Below, piece after piece: positions 16,416 through 24,945 of a stretch of 37,788 bases of DNA (within the stretch, counting starts at the first letter, position 1; every line of letters begins with the position of its first letter). Made by a program: the position numbers and the translations under genes. Below the pieces are notes generated by a model. The model was given only the letters and a program-made list of their open reading frames with translations. It made no database searches and was not told where the DNA came from. Source of the DNA: Sulfitobacter sp. (GTDB lineage Bacteria; Pseudomonadota; Alphaproteobacteria; Rhodobacterales; Rhodobacteraceae); contig JAGXHE010000045.1 of the NCBI GenBank assembly GCA_024636445.1, positions 1 to 37,788 of the forward strand, in the 5' to 3' direction.

Positions 16416-16435
16416 TTATCAAAAATTATCAAAAA
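16416..16435. repeat. tandem TTATCAAAAA x2 in the modA-Nudix intergenic region
   Basis: Two perfect head-to-tail copies of TTATCAAAAA form the most AT-rich part of the divergent intergenic region. Further right, CATTGTTGCTGAAA (16471-16484) is followed at once by the near copy CATTGTCGCTGAGG (16485-16498). These may be promoter or regulator sites serving modABC, the Nudix gene or both. Confidence 0.55.
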
Positions 16436-16504
16436 CTTGGCAACTGTCTGGTATCGCCCCTGAATCAGTGCATTGTTGCTGAAACATTGTCGCTGAGGCC
16501 CTAA

Positions 16505-16978
16505 ATGACAGCCCCGCTGATCAAGCAGCTTCCCATCTCGGTAAACGGTGCGCGCAAAACCGACGTGCGCACGCAGTTTGCCGCGCTATGCTGGCGGCTG
16601 GTTGATGGCAAGGTGCAAGTTCTGCTGATCACCTCGCGCGGGTCGGGGCGCTGGATCGTGCCGAAGGGGTGGCCCGTCGATGGTCAGACCCCCGGCGACG
16701 CGGCGCTGACCGAAGCCTGGGAAGAGGCGGGGGTCGTGGGCAAAGTTGACTGGCGGCCACTGGGGTTGTTTTCCTACAGAAAGATGATCGCCGAAGACGA
16801 TGATTTGCCTTGCGTCGCAATGGTTTATCCGGTGCGGGTCAAGTCTCTGGCAAAGACCTTTCCCGAAGCGCAGGAACGCAAGCGCCGTTGGGTCAGCCGC
16901 AAGAAGGCAGCACAGATGGTGGAAGAGCCTGAACTGGCGCAGATCATCAAGAGCTTTGATCCGCGTATTCTGCTTTAA
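16505..16978 (+). CDS. Nudix hydrolase (diphosphoinositol-polyphosphate type)
   Basis: A 157-residue Nudix protein. The segment GRWIVPKGWPVDGQTPGDAA followed by LTEAWEEAGV carries the Nudix box with the metal-binding EExG core (EAWEEAG) intact. The first Glu of the classical GX5E is Gln and the Arg before the Glu is Thr. Similar KGWP-type proteins in alphaproteobacteria are grouped with diadenosine/diphosphoinositol polyphosphate hydrolases. It probably hydrolyses a nucleoside or polyphosphate-linked compound; the exact substrate is unknown. Divergent from modA. Confidence 0.9.
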   Translation: MTAPLIKQLPISVNGARKTDVRTQFAALCWRLVDGKVQVLLITSRGSGRWIVPKGWPVDGQTPGDAALTEAWEEAGVVGKVDWRPLGLFSYRKMIAEDDDLPCVAMVYPVRVKSLAKTFPEAQERKRRWVSRKKAAQMVEEPELAQIIKSFDPRILL

Positions 16979-17061
16979 GTTTTGGATCACGCAAGGACCG
17001 CACCGCTTGAAGCAGCGGCCTTCGTGCATATCTCAATGTGGTATCGAGTGTTGGAGCACCC

Positions 17062-17520
17062 ATGATCCGCTATGCTTTGAAATGTGATCGGGGCCATGCT
17101 TTTGAAAGCTGGTTCAAGTCGGCGGAAGCCTTCGATGTGCTGCGCGCTGCGGGCCATCTGAACTGCGCCGAATGTAACAGCCCCGATGTTCATAAGGCGA
17201 TAATGGCCCCGCGCGTCGCAACTGCACGCACGGATACGGCCCCTGCACCCGCAGCGTCCCCCGCGACCGAAGCGGACATAGCCCGCGATGCCAAGGCGGC
17301 AGCGTTCAAGGCTGCGCTGACGCAAATGCGCAAGCATGTCGAAAAAAACGCGACCTATGTGGGTGGCAATTTCGTCCGCGAGGCGCGCGCGATGCATCTG
17401 GGCGATGCCCCTGAGCGCGCAATCTACGGCGAGGCGAAGCCCGCCGAAGCCCGCGCGCTGATCGAAGACGGCGTGCCGCTGATGCCGCTGCCATTCCTGC
17501 CCAAATCAAAGGTGAACTGA
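17062..17520 (+). CDS. DUF1178 family protein
   Basis: A 152-residue protein whose N-terminus MIRYALKCDRGHAFESWFKSAEAFD and following CAECNSPDVHKAIMAPRV fit DUF1178. Cys8, His12 and the later CxxC suggest a small zinc-binding head, followed by an Ala-rich linker and a helical C-terminal part (RKHVEKNATYVGGNFVREARAMH, with the family's GEAKPAEARALIEDGVP ending). Function unknown. Start ATG 17062 is preceded by GGAG; an upstream GTG at 17038 would add eight residues not typical of the family. The SDR gene begins 4 bases after the stop. Confidence 0.88.
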   Translation: MIRYALKCDRGHAFESWFKSAEAFDVLRAAGHLNCAECNSPDVHKAIMAPRVATARTDTAPAPAASPATEADIARDAKAAAFKAALTQMRKHVEKNATYVGGNFVREARAMHLGDAPERAIYGEAKPAEARALIEDGVPLMPLPFLPKSKVN

Positions 17521-17523
17521 TCC

Positions 17524-18165
17524 ATGAATATCGTCATCACGGGGGCCACGCGTGGCATCGGCGCGGGCTTGGCTGCGCATTACAAGGCGGCAGGTCATCA
17601 AGTGACCGGGACCGGGCGTTCGGACGGCGCAGACGTGGTGATGGACGTGACGCGACCGGCTGATTTCGCCAAGCTCGGCGCAGCACTGGGCACGCAGCCT
17701 GTCGATCTACTGGTGTGTAACGCCGGTGTCTATCTTGAAAAGGGACAGAGCATCGACGACGGCTATGACGCTGATATCTGGGCAAAATCCTTTGCCGCAA
17801 ACGTGACCGGCGTGTTCCTGACGGTGCAGACGCTGTTGCCGAACCTGCGCGCTGCGAAGGGCAAGGTCGCGATCATCTCCAGCCAGATGGGATCGGACAC
17901 GCGCGCGCCCGGTGGCAGCTATATTTACCGCGCGTCCAAGGCGGCGGCGCTGAACCTGGGGCGCAATCTGGCGGTGGACCTGAAGGGCGACGGGATCGCC
18001 GTGGGCATCTATCACCCCGGCTGGGTGCGTACCGACATGGGCGGCGACGCGGCTGCGATTTCGGTTGACGAAAGCGTCGCGGGCCTGAGCGCGCGCTTTG
18101 CGACGCTGGATATCGCTTCGACGGGGTCATTTCTGACATGGGACGGGCAGGTGCATCCGTTCTGA
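17524..18165 (+). CDS. short-chain dehydrogenase/reductase
   Basis: A classical-type SDR of 213 residues: NAD(P)-binding TGATRGIGAGLA at residues 6-17, CNAGVY, the catalytic Ser in ISSQMGS and the YRASK motif (Tyr and Lys of the active site). It is somewhat short for the family because it lacks the extended substrate loop. Substrate unknown. It follows the DUF1178 gene by four bases, so the two are probably co-transcribed. Confidence 0.88.
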   Translation: MNIVITGATRGIGAGLAAHYKAAGHQVTGTGRSDGADVVMDVTRPADFAKLGAALGTQPVDLLVCNAGVYLEKGQSIDDGYDADIWAKSFAANVTGVFLTVQTLLPNLRAAKGKVAIISSQMGSDTRAPGGSYIYRASKAAALNLGRNLAVDLKGDGIAVGIYHPGWVRTDMGGDAAAISVDESVAGLSARFATLDIASTGSFLTWDGQVHPF

Positions 18166-18268
18166 ATGCGCGCGCGGCCCTCAGTGATTACAATATAACC
18201 GCCTTGTAACGCTTGTCATTGTCGTGGGCGACGCGTAGGGAAACGTCGGATTTTGACGTGAGGACATC

Positions 18269-19507
18269 ATGCCCGTTCTGGTGATGAAATTTGGCGGCAC
18301 TTCGGTGGCCACCCTTGACCGTATCCGCCGCGCTGCGAAACGCGTGGGCGTTGAAGTGGCCAAAGGCTATGATGTGATCGTGATTGTCTCGGCGATGTCG
18401 GGCAAGACCAACGAGCTGGTCGGCTGGGTCAACGAGACGTCACCGATGTATGACGCGCGCGAATACGATGCGGTCGTGTCCTCGGGCGAGAACGTGACAG
18501 CAGGGCTGATGGCGCTGACCTTGCAGGAGATGGACGTGCCTGCGCGGTCCTGGCAGGGCTGGCAAGTGCCGGTAAAGACAACCAGCGCCCATTCATCGGC
18601 ACGGATCGAGGAAATCCCAAGCGGCAACATCATGGCCAAGTTCAAGCAAGGCATGCGCGTCGCCGTGGTTTCAGGGTTTCAGGGCGTCAGCCCCGAGGGC
18701 CGGATCACCACGCTGGGCCGTGGCGGCAGCGACACCACGGCGGTCGCCTTTGCGGCAGCCTTTGGCGCGGAACGCTGCGATATCTATACCGATGTGGACG
18801 GGGTCTATACCACCGACCCGAGGGTCAGCGCCAAGGCGCGCAAACTGGACAAGATCGCCTTCGAAGAGATGCTGGAACTGGCATCGCTGGGCGCAAAGGT
18901 GTTGCAGACCCGCTCGGTCGAGCTGGCGATGCGCTACAAGGTCAAGCTGCGGGTGCTGAGCAGCTTCGAGGAACAATCGGACACGGCCGGAACGCTGGTC
19001 TGTGACGAGGAGGAAATCATGGAAAGCAATGTTGTAGCCGGTGTCGCCTTTAGCCGCGACGAAGCGAAGATGACCCTTGTGTCGGTGGCCGATCGTCCGG
19101 GCATCGCCGCGACGATCTTTACCGCCCTCAGCGAGGCGGGCGTAAACGTGGACATGATCGTTCAGAACATCGCTGAAGAAGGGCGCACCGACATGACATG
19201 GTCGTGCCCCAACGATCAGGTCAAGCGCGCCGAAAAGGCGATGGAAACGGCCAAACAGGAGGGCGTAATCCGCTTTGGCGAGATGATCGCCGACATGGAC
19301 GTGGCCAAGGTCAGCGTCGTCGGCATCGGGATGCGCAGCCACACAGGTGTTGCGGCCAAGATGTTTCGGGTGCTGTCGAACGAGGGCATCAACATCAAGG
19401 TCATCACCACCTCCGAAATCAAGATCAGCGTGCTGATCGACCGCAAGTACATGGAACTGGCCGTGCAGGCGCTGCACGACGCCTTCGAGCTGGAAAAATC
19501 TTCCTGA
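18269..19507 (+). CDS. lysC: aspartate kinase
   Basis: Phosphorylates aspartate in the first step toward lysine, threonine, methionine and diaminopimelate. The 412-residue protein has the N-terminal kinase motif MKFGGTSVA, the VSSGENVTAGLMA and TTLGRGGSDTTAVAFAAA loops, and two C-terminal ACT domains (about residues 265-410), as in alpha-type feedback-regulated enzymes. The DVDGVYTTDPR motif is intact. Start ATG 18269 is preceded by GTGAGGAC. A hairpin terminator follows the stop. thrC, the end of the threonine branch, lies 13 kb upstream and is not linked. Confidence 0.97.
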   Translation: MPVLVMKFGGTSVATLDRIRRAAKRVGVEVAKGYDVIVIVSAMSGKTNELVGWVNETSPMYDAREYDAVVSSGENVTAGLMALTLQEMDVPARSWQGWQVPVKTTSAHSSARIEEIPSGNIMAKFKQGMRVAVVSGFQGVSPEGRITTLGRGGSDTTAVAFAAAFGAERCDIYTDVDGVYTTDPRVSAKARKLDKIAFEEMLELASLGAKVLQTRSVELAMRYKVKLRVLSSFEEQSDTAGTLVCDEEEIMESNVVAGVAFSRDEAKMTLVSVADRPGIAATIFTALSEAGVNVDMIVQNIAEEGRTDMTWSCPNDQVKRAEKAMETAKQEGVIRFGEMIADMDVAKVSVVGIGMRSHTGVAAKMFRVLSNEGINIKVITTSEIKISVLIDRKYMELAVQALHDAFELEKSS

Positions 19508-19516
19508 TCGCAGCGT

Positions 19517-19545
19517 GGCTGCCCTTGGCTTGGGGCAGCCTTTGC
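19517..19545 (+). terminator. intrinsic terminator after lysC
   Basis: A perfect 8-bp stem, GGCTGCCC (19517-19524) with GGGCAGCC (19533-19540), around an 8-base loop and followed by TTT. It starts 10 bases after the lysC stop. The T-run is short, so efficiency is uncertain. Confidence 0.65.
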
Positions 19546-19654
19546 GACATTCCGCGAAGGCAGGCGGCAAATACACGGGCTGGGTGCAAAACCTCATTTC
19601 TAATTGGCTTGCGGTATGATCTAACTCGATACCGGATACCAAGGGGGGCGCCAA

Positions 19655-21892
19655 ATGACCGAGCGCACGGACACCGAGAGCCGCAAGTTGCTGGGCCGGC
19701 TGCGCGATGAGCTGGCCGGCGATGCACCCGGACAGACAAGGCTGGACAAGATCACCTCGCTGATCGCCACGTCGATGGGCTGCGAGGTATGTTCGATCTA
19801 TCTGTTTCGCGATCAGGAAACGCTGGAACTGTGCGCCACCGAAGGGCTGAAGGCCGAGGCGGTTCACCAGACGCGGATGCGTCTGGGCGAGGGTCTTGTG
19901 GGCCGCGTCGCACAGCGCAGGCAGGTGGTGAACACCGCAAACGCGCCCAAAGCCAGCGGTTTTCGTTTCATGCCCGAGACCGGCGAAGAGGTCTATTCCA
20001 GTTTTCTGGGCATCCCGATACAGCGTCTTGGCGAAGCCCTGGGCGTGCTGGTGGTTCAATCCAAGGACGCGCGCGAATTTTCTTCGGACGAGGTCTATGC
20101 GCTGGAAGTGGTTGCGATGGTACTGGCCGAAATGACCGAACTGGGTGCCTTCGTGGGCGAGGGCGCCGCGATGTCGGCCCGCCACAGCCATCCGGTGATG
20201 ATCAAGGGCACGACGGGTCAGGAGGGCGTGGCAGAGGGCCATATATGGCTGCACGAGCCGCGCGTGGTGGTGGTGAACCCCATCGCCGACGACCCGCAGC
20301 GCGAAATGGAACGTTTGAACGCCGCCGTCGATGAATTGCGCGTCGGTGTCGACAAGATGCTCAGCCTTGCAGGCCCCGATCAGGAACAGCGGCAAGTTCT
20401 CGAGGCCTACCGGATGTTCGCCAACTCCAAAAGCTGGATGAAGCGGATGGAAGAGGACATTGGCCGCGGTCTGAGCGCCGAGGCTGCCGTGGAAAAGGAA
20501 CAATCGCTGGCGCGCGCGCGTGTCGGGCAGGCAGCTGACGGCTACCTGCGCGAACGGCTGAGCGATCTGGACGATCTGTCGAACCGCCTGCTGCGCATTC
20601 TGACAGGGCAGGGCACGGACACAGGCGCGGAAATGCCACCCGATCCGATCCTGGTTGCGCGCAATATCGGTCCGGGCGAACTGCTGGACTATGGGCGCAA
20701 GCTGAAGGGGATCATTCTGGAAGCGGGTTCCGTGGGCAGCCATGCGGCGATCGTTGCGCGGGCACTGGCCATTCCGCTGGTGGTGCATGCCAAATCGGTG
20801 ACCACCGAGGCGCTGAACGGCGATCACGTGATGGTGGACGGCGATCAGGGCATTGTGCACCTGCGGCCCGACGAAAATGTCGTGTCGGCCTTTCGCGACA
20901 AGATGGCGATGGAGGCCGAGGCGCTTGAGCGTTACGTGTCGATCCGCGACAAGCCTGCCGTGACCCTTTGCGGTGCAAGGGTCGAGTTGATGATGAACGC
21001 GGGACTGATGGCCGATCTGCCGTCATTGCCCTCGTCGGGTGCCGAAGGGGTCGGGCTTTTCCGCACCGAATTGCAGTTTCTGGTGCGCAACCAGATGCCG
21101 CGCCGGTCCGAACTGAGCGCGCTTTATGCGCGTGTGATCGACGCCGCGCATGGCAAGCCGGTGGTCTTTCGCACGCTCGATATCGGGTCGGACAAGGTGC
21201 TGACCTACATGAAACCCAACGACGAGCCGAACCCCGCAATGGGCTGGCGCGCGATCCGCGTGGGGCTGGACAAGCCCGGCGTGCTGCGGATGCAGTTACA
21301 GGCGCTGATGCGCGCATCGAACGGACGTCCGATGTACGTCATGTTCCCCTTTGTCGCGCAATACGAAGAGTACACGCGCGCGCGCGCCGAAGTGGACAAG
21401 GCGCTGGAACGCGAACGGCGTCTGGGGCATCCGTTGCCATCTCGCATCGAAGTGGGTGCCATGCTGGAAACGCCGTCCTTGGGATTTGCGCCACGCCAGT
21501 TTTTTGACGAGGTCGATTTCATTTCGATTGGCGGCAACGACCTCAAGCAGTTTTTCTTTGCGGCTGACCGTGAAAACGAACGGGTGCGGCGTCGCTATGA
21601 TACGCTGAACGTCAGCTTCCTGAGCTTTCTTGAACAGATCGTCGAGCGCTGTGCCGCGTCCAACACGCCGGTGTCGTTCTGCGGCGAGGATGCGGGGCGC
21701 CCGGTAGAAGCCCTGTGTCTGGCGGCCATCGGCCTGCGCCGCCTGTCGATGCGGCCTGCGTCTATCGGTCCGGTCAAGTCGCTGCTGCGCCGGTCGAACC
21801 TGGAAGACCTTCGCAAGGTCATTGCCGATACCCGCCACCGCGGCGCGATGACGGTGCGGCCAGCGGTGATGGACTGGCTGAAAGAGCAGTAA
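19655..21892 (+). CDS. ptsP: PTS enzyme I-Ntr (phosphoenolpyruvate-protein phosphotransferase)
   Basis: First enzyme of the nitrogen-related PTS, which passes phosphate from PEP to NPr and EIIA-Ntr for regulation rather than sugar uptake. In 745 residues it has an N-terminal GAF domain (about 15-155), the PEP-utiliser N and mobile domains with phosphorylated His363 in SVGSHAAIVARALAIP, and the C-terminal PEP-binding TIM barrel (RTLDIGSDK, LETPSLGFAP, SIGGNDLKQFFFA). Cys676 sits in FCGEDAGRP. The GAF domain may sense nitrogen status through glutamine. Its partners ptsO and ptsN are not in the window. Confidence 0.97.
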   Translation: MTERTDTESRKLLGRLRDELAGDAPGQTRLDKITSLIATSMGCEVCSIYLFRDQETLELCATEGLKAEAVHQTRMRLGEGLVGRVAQRRQVVNTANAPKASGFRFMPETGEEVYSSFLGIPIQRLGEALGVLVVQSKDAREFSSDEVYALEVVAMVLAEMTELGAFVGEGAAMSARHSHPVMIKGTTGQEGVAEGHIWLHEPRVVVVNPIADDPQREMERLNAAVDELRVGVDKMLSLAGPDQEQRQVLEAYRMFANSKSWMKRMEEDIGRGLSAEAAVEKEQSLARARVGQAADGYLRERLSDLDDLSNRLLRILTGQGTDTGAEMPPDPILVARNIGPGELLDYGRKLKGIILEAGSVGSHAAIVARALAIPLVVHAKSVTTEALNGDHVMVDGDQGIVHLRPDENVVSAFRDKMAMEAEALERYVSIRDKPAVTLCGARVELMMNAGLMADLPSLPSSGAEGVGLFRTELQFLVRNQMPRRSELSALYARVIDAAHGKPVVFRTLDIGSDKVLTYMKPNDEPNPAMGWRAIRVGLDKPGVLRMQLQALMRASNGRPMYVMFPFVAQYEEYTRARAEVDKALERERRLGHPLPSRIEVGAMLETPSLGFAPRQFFDEVDFISIGGNDLKQFFFAADRENERVRRRYDTLNVSFLSFLEQIVERCAASNTPVSFCGEDAGRPVEALCLAAIGLRRLSMRPASIGPVKSLLRRSNLEDLRKVIADTRHRGAMTVRPAVMDWLKEQ

Positions 21893-22163
21893 ATTGGGGA
21901 TTTTTCAGTAAGGCTGTGCGTTTTTTGTCTTGTCTTATTGGTGCATTTTGCGGCTCATATCTGAAAGATTTTATCTGAATAATTGAAATATTACAGCTTT
22001 CTGAGGGGCGTCCGTTGAATTGAGCTTATGTGGCTGTATGGGCCTTGCAAGGCTGTCTAAAGCGGATTGCGCTCTGACGCCGAAAGATGCTGCGGGCCGA
22101 ACCCGTTTTGCTCTACTGTTTTCATCAAACGCAATCTCTTCGAGGTGAGGCAGACTGGCATCT

Positions 22164-22247
22164 TGTGGATAAGTCTCTGTCCATTAAAGGCATAGATTGC
22201 GATGGCTTGCAGGCTGCAAGTGACGCAGACTTCTCGACTTATCCACA
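22164..22247. promoter_or_regulatory. paired inverted DnaA boxes around a palindrome
   Basis: TGTGGATAA at 22164-22172 is a perfect DnaA box on the minus strand, and TTATCCACA at 22239-22247 is a perfect box on the plus strand. Together with flanking bases they form a 12-bp inverted repeat (22164-22175 and 22236-22247). CTTGCAG-G-CTGCAAG, a perfect 7-bp palindrome, lies between them at 22206-22220. The function is not known: DnaA-regulated promoter, DnaA-titration site or origin-like element. Confidence 0.55.
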
Positions 22248-22479
22248 GGCGTTTGGGACCTTTGAATACAGCGTTGTTTTCCGGCAGCACCACTCTTGCT
22301 CGCGTGCGTAATTTTTGATGCTAATCAATCCGTTTGCTGCGCCCTGCGTCCTTAGTTTACTTCATTCAAGACGCATAAGTCTCTAGCAAAAAAGCAATAA
22401 GTTGGCTTCTCCAGGGAATAACAAAGATCCCTCGTCGCTATCGCTTGAAAACGGCTCACGCGCCCTTTCATGATTTTTA

Positions 22480-22503
22480 TCAGGTTATTACGTTTGAACC
22501 TGA
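22480..22503. promoter_or_regulatory. candidate operator upstream of the galactonate cluster
   Basis: TCAGGTT (22480-22486) and AACCTGA (22497-22503) form perfect 7-bp arms with a 10-base spacer, about 110 bases before the SDR start. Position and symmetry fit a dimeric repressor site for the sugar operon. No regulator gene is adjacent, so the protein cannot be named. Confidence 0.4.
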
Positions 22504-22613
22504 AAGTGCACCCACGCGCGGTTGCCTTTTGCACGGACATGGAAATACGTTAACCTTTGACGATTGGTAAAGCGCGCATCTTTCGCAACTGCAATCCCAC
22601 GAGAGGACCATTG

Positions 22614-23384
22614 ATGACATCCTATGCCAGCTTTCACGATCTCGAGGGCGCGTCGGTGTTCATCACCGGTGGCGGCTCGGGCATCGGGGCCGCACTTACC
22701 GAAGGGTTCCTTGCGCAAGGGGCCAAGGTGGCCTTTGTCCAGCGATCGGATGCCAGCGGATTTATCACCGAAATGTCGGGGAAATACGCGCATGATCCGT
22801 TGTTCCTGCCCTGCGACATTACCGACATTCCGGCGCTGAAGGACGCGATGGACAAGGCCGCGCAGGCGCATGGGCCGATCACCCGCCTGATCAACAACGC
22901 CGCAAACGACAGCCGCCACAAGGTCGCCGATCTGACCGTGGAAGACTGGGATGCATGCCAGAACGTCAACCTGCGCCCGCATCTCTTCACAGCACAGACC
23001 GCCGCTCCGATGATGAAGGCAGCAGGCTATGGGTCAATCGTCAACTTTTCGTCGATTTCCTACATGATGGGAATGGCCGGGATGGCCGGATACGTCACGG
23101 CCAAGGCGGCGGTCACCGGGCTGACACGGGCGTTGGCGCGCGAGCTGGGGCCGGATCAGATCCGCGTCAACGCGCTGATGCCAGGCTGGGTTCTGACCCG
23201 GCGGCAGATGGAATTGTGGGCCACGCCCGAAGACCTTGCCGCGCATCTTGAACGGCAATGCCTGCCCGAACATCTGGAACCGGGCGATATCGTCGATGCG
23301 GTCTTGTTCCTGTCGTCGCAGGCGAGCCGGATGATGACCGGACAGGCGATGGTCGTGGATGGCGGCGTGGCGGTGACGGGCTGA
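22614..23384 (+). CDS. SDR-family sugar dehydrogenase
   Basis: A 256-residue classical SDR with TGGGSGIGAALTEGF, the NNAAND motif, catalytic Ser in NFSSISYMMG and YVTAK, and a C-terminal MTGQAMVVDGGVAVTG as in many sugar dehydrogenases. It opens a four-gene cluster with dgoK, dgoA and an SMP-30 lactonase, so it is probably the NAD(P)-dependent dehydrogenase that oxidises D-galactose or a related aldose to its lactone. That substrate is inferred from context only. Start ATG 22614 follows GAGAGGA; an in-frame start at 22557 lacks one. The stop overlaps dgoK (TGATG). Confidence 0.88.
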   Translation: MTSYASFHDLEGASVFITGGGSGIGAALTEGFLAQGAKVAFVQRSDASGFITEMSGKYAHDPLFLPCDITDIPALKDAMDKAAQAHGPITRLINNAANDSRHKVADLTVEDWDACQNVNLRPHLFTAQTAAPMMKAAGYGSIVNFSSISYMMGMAGMAGYVTAKAAVTGLTRALARELGPDQIRVNALMPGWVLTRRQMELWATPEDLAAHLERQCLPEHLEPGDIVDAVLFLSSQASRMMTGQAMVVDGGVAVTG

Positions 23385-24286
23385 TGGGAAATGTGGATTG
23401 GATCGCGGTCGACTGGGGCACGACGCACATGCGGGTCTGGCTGATGGCCAAGGATGGCCAGATGATCGAGGCGCGCAGCAGCGATCGCGGCATGGGGGCC
23501 TTGGCGCCCGAGGGCTTTGAGATTGCCTTGCTGGCGTTGATATCGGACGTTTTGGGCCAAGCACCTATGCCGGTGGTTATCTGTGGCATGGCCGGGGCGA
23601 AACAGGGCTGGGCCGAGGCGCCCTATGCGTCCGTGCCCTGCGCGCCGCCGGACCCGCGCAGTGGTCGGAGGGTCGAAACCGAAAACGCCCGCTTGCAGGT
23701 CACGATCCTGTCGGGGGTCAGCCAAAGCAACCCCGCCGACGTGATGCGCGGCGAGGAAACCCAGATCAAAGGGCTGATTGCGACGCAGCCAACCTTTGAC
23801 GGCGTCGCGTGCCTGCCGGGAACCCATACCAAATGGGCGCATCTGAGCGCGGGCGAAATCGTGAGCTTTCAAACCTTTATGACTGGCGAGCTCTTTGCCC
23901 TGCTGTCGCAACAATCGGTGCTGCGCCATTCGATGGCGTTGACCGGCTGGGACGACGACGCCTTTGCCGTGGCTGTAGACGAGGCAATGAGCCGCCCGCA
24001 GGCCGTGGCCGCCAAACTGTTCGGATTGCGCGCCCAAGCGCTGCTGGGCGGGCTTGATGACGTATCGGCGCGCGCCCGTCTTTCGGGATTGCTGATCGGT
24101 ATCGAACTGGCCGCGGCGCGCCCCTACTGGCTAGGCCAGCAGGTCGCACTGATCGGGGCGGCGTCGTCGGCTGATGCTTATGATGCAGCATTAAGCGCCC
24201 AAGGCGTGCCGACCCTGCGCCATAACCCCACCGATATGACATTGGCCGGACTGCGCGCCGCATATTCAGAACTGGAGCAATCATGA
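23384..24286 (+). CDS. dgoK: 2-dehydro-3-deoxygalactonokinase
   Basis: Phosphorylates 2-keto-3-deoxygalactonate to the 6-phosphate in the De Ley-Doudoroff pathway. The 300-residue protein begins [19 protein letters not shown], the family's first nucleotide-binding strand, and contains [23 protein letters not shown] and [10 protein letters not shown], all typical of DgoK. Start ATG 23384 overlaps the SDR stop; the longer open frame begins inside the SDR and is not needed. The end overlaps dgoA by four bases. Confidence 0.95.
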   Translation: MGNVDWIAVDWGTTHMRVWLMAKDGQMIEARSSDRGMGALAPEGFEIALLALISDVLGQAPMPVVICGMAGAKQGWAEAPYASVPCAPPDPRSGRRVETENARLQVTILSGVSQSNPADVMRGEETQIKGLIATQPTFDGVACLPGTHTKWAHLSAGEIVSFQTFMTGELFALLSQQSVLRHSMALTGWDDDAFAVAVDEAMSRPQAVAAKLFGLRAQALLGGLDDVSARARLSGLLIGIELAAARPYWLGQQVALIGAASSADAYDAALSAQGVPTLRHNPTDMTLAGLRAAYSELEQS

Positions 24287-24942
24287 GCCGCAACATCATC
24301 GCCATCCTGCGGGGCATCACCCCGCAAGAGGCTTTGCCGGTCTGCGAGACGCTGATCGCCGCCGGGATCACCAGGATCGAGGTGCCGTTGAATTCGCCCC
24401 AGCCTTTCGACAGCATCCGGCAGATGCAGGCGGAGTATGGGCACAGGGCGATGATCGGGGCAGGCACGGTGTTGACCGTTGCCGATGTCGAACGGCTGGC
24501 CAGTATCGGCGCACAGATGGTCGTATCGCCCGATTGCAACATCGCGGTGATCGCCGCGACCAAGGATGCAGGCATGAAGTCCTATCCGGGGTGCTTTACC
24601 CCGACCGAGTGTTTTGCCGCACTGGCCGCAGGCGCGGACGGTATCAAGATTTTCCCGTCGTTTCTGGTGGGCACGAAGGGCATACAGGCGATGCGCGCGG
24701 TGCTGCCTGTTGGGGCTCAGGTCTTTGCTGTGGGCGGGGTGGGGGCCGACAACTTTGGTGACTGGCTGGCGGCAGGGGCCAACGGATTTGGCATCGGCAC
24801 GGCGCTGTATGCCCCGGGCATGGATACCGGCGACATCCACGCGCGCGCTGAGGCGCTGGTTTCGGCGTACGATTTGGCCCGTGATCAGGCCCAAGATCAG
24901 GCCAGTGATCAGGCCAGTGACCAAATTGAAAAGGCAAACTGA
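24283..24942 (+). CDS. dgoA: 2-dehydro-3-deoxy-6-phosphogalactonate aldolase
   Basis: Class I aldolase that splits 2-keto-3-deoxy-6-phosphogalactonate into pyruvate and glyceraldehyde 3-phosphate. It has 219 residues with KDPG-aldolase fold motifs: [40 protein letters not shown] and the Schiff-base Lys in GIKIFPS. The last 19 residues are an odd acidic tail made of [16 protein letters not shown] units from a 12-base tandem repeat. The start overlaps dgoK, and the lactonase starts four bases after the stop. Confidence 0.95.
   Translation: MSRNIIAILRGITPQEALPVCETLIAAGITRIEVPLNSPQPFDSIRQMQAEYGHRAMIGAGTVLTVADVERLASIGAQMVVSPDCNIAVIAATKDAGMKSYPGCFTPTECFAALAAGADGIKIFPSFLVGTKGIQAMRAVLPVGAQVFAVGGVGADNFGDWLAAGANGFGIGTALYAPGMDTGDIHARAEALVSAYDLARDQAQDQASDQASDQIEKAN
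24883..24930 (+). repeat. 12-bp coding tandem repeat in the dgoA 3' end
   Basis: GATCAGGCCCAA, GATCAGGCCAGT, GATCAGGCCAGT and the degenerate GACCAAATTGAA follow one another from 24883. The unit length keeps the frame, so copy number can change without breaking the protein. It lies beyond the aldolase fold. Confidence 0.8.
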
Positions 24943-24945
24943 CTG

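Larger units (their letters stand above)
21893..22613. other. AT-rich 720-bp gap between ptsP and the galactonate cluster
   Basis: No convincing gene lies here; the short open frames lack ribosome sites and family motifs. The stretch is visibly richer in A and T than its neighbours. It holds two perfect inverted DnaA boxes around a 7-bp palindrome (22164-22247), the short motif GATTGCG in both orientations (22063 and 22130 regions), and a 24-base palindrome upstream of the SDR (22480-22503). An unannotated small RNA cannot be excluded. Confidence 0.6.

Noticed and set aside
18671-20860. A 729-codon open frame on the minus strand opposite lysC and ptsP
   Set aside because: It crosses two certain plus-strand genes and their terminator, has His/Gln-rich antisense-type composition and no family motif. 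It is an antisense shadow of GC-rich coding.
22164-22247. Chromosomal replication origin
   Set aside because: Only two DnaA boxes are seen, with no hemE, parAB, gidA/gidB or dnaA nearby and no cluster of AT-rich 13-mers. Kept as an unexplained DnaA-box pair instead.
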